Positions 57,689 to 64,000 of a stretch of 64,000 nt of DNA are shown here, one piece after another (within the stretch, counting starts at the first letter, position 1; every line of letters starts with the position of its first letter). Below the pieces are notes generated by a model. It was not told the origin of the DNA. It searched no databases and saw only the letters and a list, made by a program, of their open reading frames with translations. Source of the stretch: Cliona cf. orientalis (taxonomy: Eukaryota; Porifera; Demospongiae; Clionaida; Clionaidae); assembly GCA_963930775.1 (NCBI GenBank), contig OZ005689.1, forward strand, positions 32,163,235-32,227,234. The letters run 5' to 3'. The translations under genes and the position numbers were made by a program.

Positions 57689-59250
57689 GTATGGGTAGAA
57701 TTCTATGGGAAGTCCCATTACTCACAGACAAGTTCATTTATAGCAGTAGGCTTACAACAACTCATCAATGATTGTGGTTGCCAAGATGGTTGCTAAGCGT
57801 AGGTGGTGGGATATAGATACTAGTATAGGGTGCATGTACCATAATAATCTTAAAGCCTACTGTGTGGGTAGATCTAAGTGCCGCACACTTCCGCTATATC
57901 CCGTATAGTCGACCGAGACCAGGATGTGGTTAGGGCAGTATATGCGGCCATGAACTGACGGAGACCTACGAAGCTACGATACACCATACGACGTCGAAGT
58001 TGGTCTCTCACAAGAATATTTCTTACCTGAAGTTGTTTATGGCATGCGGCAAGCACACAGCACTGACACAATGCGACTAGTACACCGAAAAATATTTTTC
58101 AGAGCGACAATTTTCTTATATAATCCATGTCCTAACCTGGAGGGCATAAAAGATGCGCTCTCCTACAAGTTCAGAAGACTCACGATTGGTCAGAATTGTT
58201 GTGCTGTCACTCGTCAAACATACTAATCGACACGAAAAAAAACTCACAAAAGGTTTACAGGAGTCATTTCAAGCTTAGATAGCTCAGTGAACTGGTTATA
58301 CAACGCCATGAAGATGCCATTGGATTCAGCTTTCTGGAACAGTGGTCAAATGCAGCATAATTCTGTGGCTGTCCATATACAGTCATAAACAGCTGTAGTG
58401 ATATCATCAGTCACCATGGATATGTGGTTGACGTCATTGCAGTAAGCATCACTATAGTAATGCGGATGCATTGCTATGGTAGGCTTTAAAATGGTTATAC
58501 CATGCCCTCTCAGGTCGTATGGAATTTATTGCTTTCGCCCTCGGGCTCAGGCAATAGATCCCATACAGCCCTCGCATGCATGGTATAACTATTACATATG
58601 CATATTGCATGCAGATCAGAGCATTTCATGTGACGTCATGATGGACGCATGCACGTGCGTGATGAACATGTGGACAGCCCCATGGCTAAATATAAATGAT
58701 CAATCTCCAGCTAGAAACTGCATGCACTCGCTATCCAGGGACGCCATGATGGAGTTAAACAGATATAATGTGCTGTATTATAGACACGGAAGGCTCAGTG
58801 GATACACAGGGCACAGTTGACTAGGAATGTATAATGGACACAGAATGCACAAAAACATAAAATGCTGTTGTGCAAGGGCAGAGGGCAAAGTGGACACGTA
58901 CACAAGGCAAAGCAAACACAGAAGACTCAGTGAGCACAGAAGGCAAATTGTGAACAGATAGATCAGTCGACAATGATGTTGCACACAGTTACAGGCTCAC
59001 ATCCATGATTGCCAGTGGACATGCATGCAAATGAGAGAGAGAGAGTGAGAAAAACCAACTCCCCAAGTTAACACTAGCAATTTACAAGTGTAAAAAACAA
59101 TGAAAATTGTAAAGTGAAGTAGGGATGGTGGTGCAAAAAGCACACATACAAGAATCTGAGCAGGGATGATAAATATTGCGAATAGACATCTGTAACTACA
59201 TCTTATTCCATGTAGTCAACTTCATGCAATAAGAAGTAGATCTCTATGAT
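57689..59250. other. Intergenic, no gene seen
   Basis: Contains a reversed fragment of the 29350-29480 block (58080-58200), a degenerate tandem repeat (58780-58980) and a family-C end at about 59090-59150. No gene is recognised. Confidence 0.5.
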
Positions 59251-59264
59251 TAACCGATTTGACA

Positions 59265-59415
59265 TGAAGGAGCATGAGCGAGAACAATCAGCAGTACACT
59301 TAGCACTTCAGATACATGGATTGATATCTGAAGCCCCAGGCAACACCATCATCGAGGAGGTGATACTGCAACGTTGCCCTCCCACCCTTCCACCCTCTCA
59401 TACTCCCTCAATTTG
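59265..59415. other. Conserved 3' tail of the second Mutator/Ulp1/PHD copy
   Basis: Conserved with 13325-13450. On + it lies in an open frame (59246-59530) containing ISEAPGNTIIEEVILQRCPP. The sequence lies downstream of the PHD finger stop in both copies, so it belongs to the element. Confidence 0.5.
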
Positions 59416-59558
59416 TCCAAACTGCAGATGCTCCATAAAATATATCAAAACAAAAGGACACGCAATACATTGGAGCTCTCATGCAGTAAGCACACAAAGC
59501 AGACAAAGAAGGAACATGAGCAACACGTGACCACACCTGGACATTACACAGACACTGG

Positions 59559-62500
59559 TTAATCATGGCCTGCACATGCTTTACATTTCCAAGGGACCTC
59601 TGAATCACCAAACACATCATCAGGAATGTCCATACAGTGTTGGTGGTACCATGTCTTGCATACATCACACTCAGCCATTTTATCACCCCTCTCCTCAGGC
59701 AGGCGGCAGGAGCAATGAAGGTCAACTGTCTGAGTAGACTTTACACCAGTACTCCTCCGCTCACCAACTATTGGAAATCGTGAGAGGCTACACTTCTCCA
59801 GACAGTTGGCTAAGTGCTGTCTAATGGCTTTATGATTGAACTTCACCTTGCAGGGATCTGACCCACTGCAGATGTCGTATGCAAATGCTATAGCAAGCAC
59901 ACCACAGTCGGAGCCATTTGACTGTCTGCCAACATCCATCATCTTGACTACCAACTGTGAGGCAGAGCTAAATATCAGACTGGCAATCACACGTAGAGTG
60001 CCAGTGGAAACAGAAGGGTACATGCTGTCATACACCTTAGCTTCTCCTTCACCACAACCAATGTTAGAAACAGCACACCAGTGACTGTTTCGAACATTGA
60101 TTACCTGTACAAATTCTCCTCTATGAACTTGAAAGGTAAGAGTTTGCTGAAGAATAGGATTTTGTAGGCCAGATATGTGAGGAAATTGTTGCAAAATGAG
60201 TAGCTGAGCGGCTTCAATAACTCTGTCAGAGAGCCAACCTGAAGGTGACAGTACTTCCTCTCTGTTGGTAGAAGTCAGAGTGTACAGGGGATTGCACAGC
60301 CAATTCTTACTACTTACAGCTACTGTATCAGAATCATCATCCTGAGTGAGGTCTATGACAGTGTTATTAACTTTGGCTACAGCACACTCACACTTTTCTA
60401 AACAGTTGGGGTCACTGGCAACATCTTGAAGTGAGACTTTGGCACCAGTTCTCCAACCTTCCAGTGACAAAGACCAGTCACTCTTGCACGTGCTTAATTC
60501 CTGCATGACATAGCTACGGTTGAGTACACCCTTGTGGCAGTAAAGCTGGTACTTTTTACCCACTACAAGGACCACACGGCAAGGAACATGGTGCTTATCC
60601 AACCTGTCAGTATGAACACATACTTTATCTCCAACCTTATAGGAAGTACTAGACCTCTGCTTTTTAGCAGATGGGAGTTGGTCTCCACTGACATTTTCTC
60701 TCTTACCAAGCACATTTGAGCTTGGGTTAGTGCCAATAACATCAGATCCACCAGCAGTGTCAGTAGGTGGTGGAATAGGATCAGCAGAAGGACCACTAGG
60801 GAAGAGGACACAACCAGTGTGGTAGCGATTCCTGGAGCTCATGGGACAGTCTTTCTTGTGTGCCCTGCCACCAGCACCACAGGTACACAGGTCACCAGTG
60901 AAGATATTATCTTCAAAACAGCAATCACTGTCAGATGAAGGTATGAAGTCATCAGTGGAGAATTCTTCATCAGATAATGTATCAATGTTTGCTGACTTCG
61001 TGTCATCTTCATGGTGGGACGACTTATTTTTTAACTGCTTATTGAACGGGCAATCGTTGTGGTTAGAGCGCAGGTGAGTAGTAGATCCACAAGCTTTGCA
61101 CTTCCCACCAGCTGAACCTTTTTTCCTTGATACCTTAGGTTTAAGCTCAAGATCATCTTCATCGTCACCACTATCATGATCACCATAAGTGTCATGGCCG
61201 TGTTTGTACGACCACGCCTTACGGCGCTGAGCATCCTTGGTTCTTTCCACTTTCAACTGTATTCTTCTTTTCCTAAACTTCTCAGTTTGTCGACTTTCCA
61301 GCACTTGCTTCCTGGCTTTATTGAATTCTTCCAGTGCCTGATGAACACCATCAAAGACAGGTAGCTTCATGTGCCTAAACAGCTCAATCACCTAGTGATA
61401 CTGCGGTCCACGCCTCTGGTACATGTAGGTCATGTTTGACTGAAGCAATGCAAGCTCCGTTGATACTACATAGTGAAGCCTCTCCAAGTGGATATGCTTT
61501 GGTCTAAACCGAATGAAGACAGTATGAGAAGCTTCCAACCAGTTGGAGTGACCCTTTTTAAAAATGGGATGGATAAGCTGTTTAGACACTGATGCTCTAT
61601 CATGGCACTCTATTTCATAAGCAAGAGCATGGAAAGGACAAGAAAGTGAACACCTGGTGTGATAATCTTTACCTTGGCACTGAAGCCACTCATTGTCCTC
61701 ACACTTGCCACAACTACAAACACGCAATGAATGAAAGTCACACATTCCTCCATCCCATGTGTGCTCATCACGAGCATGTCGTGGCAATGCCTTAGCCTTG
61801 TCAGCAAACTCCTCAGCTGACTCACTCATGGACAGGATCAAGGAGAAGTTATTTCGTGCTCTCTCAATAAATCCCTTTGACAGGCAACCACAGCCAGCTT
61901 GGTGCCTCTTACAATGACAAACCACTTCATCCACAAGAGGAAATCGCTCACGGTAAACCCGCTTCAATCTGGCACTAAAACTTTTCTTTACTGTAAAGTT
62001 TTCAAGACGCTTTTTGTGTGCCCGTGCAGCGTGTCCAGCACATATCATCACCTCAGCATTGGGGAAGTGGTCTGTCACTGCATTGGCAGAAGAGGAATCA
62101 GCATCCTGCCACTGAACAGCTATGTTCATGCCCTCCTCTTTGGCTTGTTTGAAAGTCAGGCGGGCTGCGTGCCCTTCTGCACCTTTAGAGGTCCCTTGGT
62201 ACAGCTCTTCTTTAATTACTCTATCCCTGCCTTTCTGGCAAAGATGCTTGCTGTAAAGAAGAGCTCCATTGTAGTAATTGCGAATACTAAAAGTAGCATT
62301 CTTGCTGTGATGACCTGTAGTCATCCACGTGCCATCTGCTGATGTTACAGCACGACTCCATGAACCAAGTTCCCTTTGATCCATGGATTTCATTTCCAGC
62401 TTTGCTTCATCACACATTCGATCAACCATCATTTTCACTACAGGATACATTTTCTCTATGGTTGATTGAAATGTGGGCCATGAAACAGCATCGATTCCAA

Positions 62501-62954
62501 GTACATGTTTCAGTACCTTGTAATAGGTCATGTGGGTGCAACCGGCAACAATAAAAGCCACCTGAACAGCAGTGCTAATATCACAGCTTCTGCCAAGCTC
62601 AAACTTAGTGCATGTTTCAAATGTGGCTGTCTTACAAACACAACCATTACATGTGTATTTTATAGAAATAGCACCTCCAAGGCCAGCACTCCTCACATGT
62701 TCTGGAACAAGGATACCCTTACAGCTGGGTGTGGTACAGGCACGTATCTGATTAAGTTGCTTCACAAATGAGTCTAATTGGGATAGGTCCATGAAGCACA
62801 CTTTCAAAGGAATACCCGTACATGTACTATTCAGTAATTTCTTCCTAACTACCTGATCCGGAGTAGGAATATACAATGAATCATCCGCAGACACAGTAGC
62901 AAATGATTCATCCAATTCTGATGAAAATTGTTCATCACAGCAAGGACTATCCTC
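59559..62954 (-). pseudogene. Mutator-like transposase fused to Ulp1 protease and PHD finger, copy 2
   Basis: One frame of 1132 codons from a splice acceptor (TTTTGTAG, before 62954) to TAA at 59559-59561, broken only by TAG at 61392-61394. The other copy has TGG (Trp) there. Order of motifs: zinc ribbon (CTTPSCKG, CNGC); transposase core (SADGTW, QDADSSSANA, NWLEASH); zinc knuckle CKACGSTTHLRSN; SH3-like KVGDKVCVHTDRL; Ulp1 protease (HWCAVSN, VYDSMYP, QSNGSDCG); and PHD finger (CSC, CDVC, WYHQHC, WKCKAC). One nonsense change separates it from an intact 1131-residue protein, so it decayed recently. A missing 5' exon is implied by the acceptor. Confidence 0.88.
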
Positions 62955-62997
62955 CTACAAAATGCAACAAGACTATTACTAGCAAAGCTAACTAGAA

Positions 62998-63196
62998 TAC
63001 CGTAAACGTGGGTTTTTAAGTGCATGCGCCTATTGCAAAATCACAGATAAGCCGCTTACTGCATTGTATATAGCTCTAGGCTATCTAGATGGCTAGTGCG
63101 CCTATTTCCTAGTAGTTAAATCAGGAAGGAAGTATGCGCTTATTTCTAAATATGCGCTTAATTCTTAGGTGCACTTAAAAACCCGCATTTACGGTA
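62998..63196. mobile_element. 199-bp MITE with TACCGTAAA ends
   Basis: Starts TACCGTAAACGTGGGTTTTT and ends AAAAACCCGCATTTACGGTA, with inner complement AAGTGCA. It lies 43 bp upstream of the visible exon of the second Mutator-like copy, probably in its intron. Confidence 0.75.
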
Positions 63197-64000
63197 TGCC
63201 ATGGAGCACACTACCTGAAACTGTATATACAAGTAGTACTATTACCAAAGGATACTGTCATCAAGGAGAATCAAGAGGAAGTAAGGATTGTATTGTACTC
63301 GATAATCATTCCCACAAAATTAATGCTTTCCATTAGTTCAAATGTGGAACACTAGCCAAAAGCTGAAAGCACCAAAGATCCTAACACTGCACTTTAAAAT
63401 TTCAAGATATGCACGGATACCAGGGCATAATATGGGGTGAGTCTGACCTCGCCTTGTGATCAACAGTGATCATTGATCGTGAGCAGGCTATGGTAGCTAT
63501 GTCAAAATTAATGATACAAATTCACGGCACTAGATGTTTATACATTAGGGATAGCTATTAATGAATTTTTTTGCAAATTAGGTCGAAATCGCAATATTTA
63601 ATACCCACAAATTTTTAGGTCACGCCCATTTTAATTAAGCCGTGCACACAGCTTTAGCACTGCATCCTAGCCCTAGCAGGCACTCCAACAAGTGCAAAAC
63701 CTGCTAGTCTGAAGTGTGGTTTTACTACTTGTACAGAAGTTGACTACTACAACCACCAATCTCTTAGCTCAATGCATCTGTACAGACACAAGTATAAAAT
63801 GAACACCATTGGTGCTAAACCCTCAGAGCTGTGAGATATTTAAATGAAGCAGCAAGTGCACTGAGCAGATTGCATTTATTAATGCAAGTTTCTCATACCA
63901 CATCAATAGTGCAAGAAGTAGCAACCAGAATTCACGCATGCGCACATTGCATGTGATTGCGTAATACACAACAGTATCATGTGTGCCATACAGTTGTTAG
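63197..64000. other. Intergenic, no gene seen
   Basis: No coding feature is recognised. A phrase near 63805 (AACACCATTGGTGCTAAACC) resembles one near 15156. The missing 5' exon of the Mutator-like gene could lie here or beyond the window. Confidence 0.45.

Noticed and set aside
58476..58820. 114-codon plus-strand frame
   Set aside because: No protein-like features. It overlaps repeat-like sequence, and nothing similar is seen elsewhere in the window.
1..64000. Prokaryotic, phage, CRISPR, rRNA or intact tRNA features
   Set aside because: None found. Spliced genes, Tc1/mariner, PHD, SANT-like and HIRAN domains indicate a eukaryote.

Overview
This window looks like animal DNA, most probably a demosponge such as Amphimedon. 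That is an inference from three things: the DNA is AT-rich with countless TACATG/CATGTA runs; the long spliced gene has introns mostly of 56-120 bp with GT..AG ends; and every recognisable gene is of eukaryotic type. I see no tRNA, rRNA, CRISPR array or bacterial operon. Almost everything recognisable is mobile DNA, often one element nested in another. The only non-transposon gene I can support well is a duplicated P-loop ATPase.

0-9.8 kb is gene-free: short nonautonomous elements (families A, B, C and D here), foldback elements and tandem duplications. At 9.85-13.26 kb (+) lies a Mutator-like transposase fused to a Ulp1-type cysteine protease and a PHD finger, broken by two stop codons. A second copy at 59.56-62.95 kb (-) has one stop codon at a different place.

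20.83-27.61 kb is one family-A element split by a 6103-bp DNA transposon. That transposon has 19-bp perfect terminal inverted repeats (TIRs) and a perfect 9-bp target duplication. It carries two convergent genes: a 12-exon, about 1029-residue protein with a SANT-like N-terminus, and a 2-exon, 298-residue HIRAN-domain protein. I cannot place it in a named superfamily. This is my main candidate for an undescribed system.

27.6-37.4 kb is repeats again, including two E-family copies, one interrupted by a 2.0-kb TIR element.

37.38-56.61 kb is a giant inverted duplication. The left arm is about 7.0 kb and the right arm about 11.9 kb, around a 386-bp spacer that contains a perfect 60-bp-arm hairpin. 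Each arm carries one intronless 423-residue ATPase gene, and the two genes are head to head. The arms also carry non-LTR retrotransposon, Helitron-like and possible host-gene fragments. Nearly all the extra length of the right arm is five insertions absent from the left. One is a complete 2267-bp Tc1/mariner element with an intact DD34E transposase and a second gene. The palindrome is either a real duplication or two haplotypes joined head to head in assembly.

56.6-64 kb holds more repeats and the second Mutator/Ulp1/PHD copy. Coordinates of genes, TIRs and target duplications were read base by base. Edges of older repeats are approximate.
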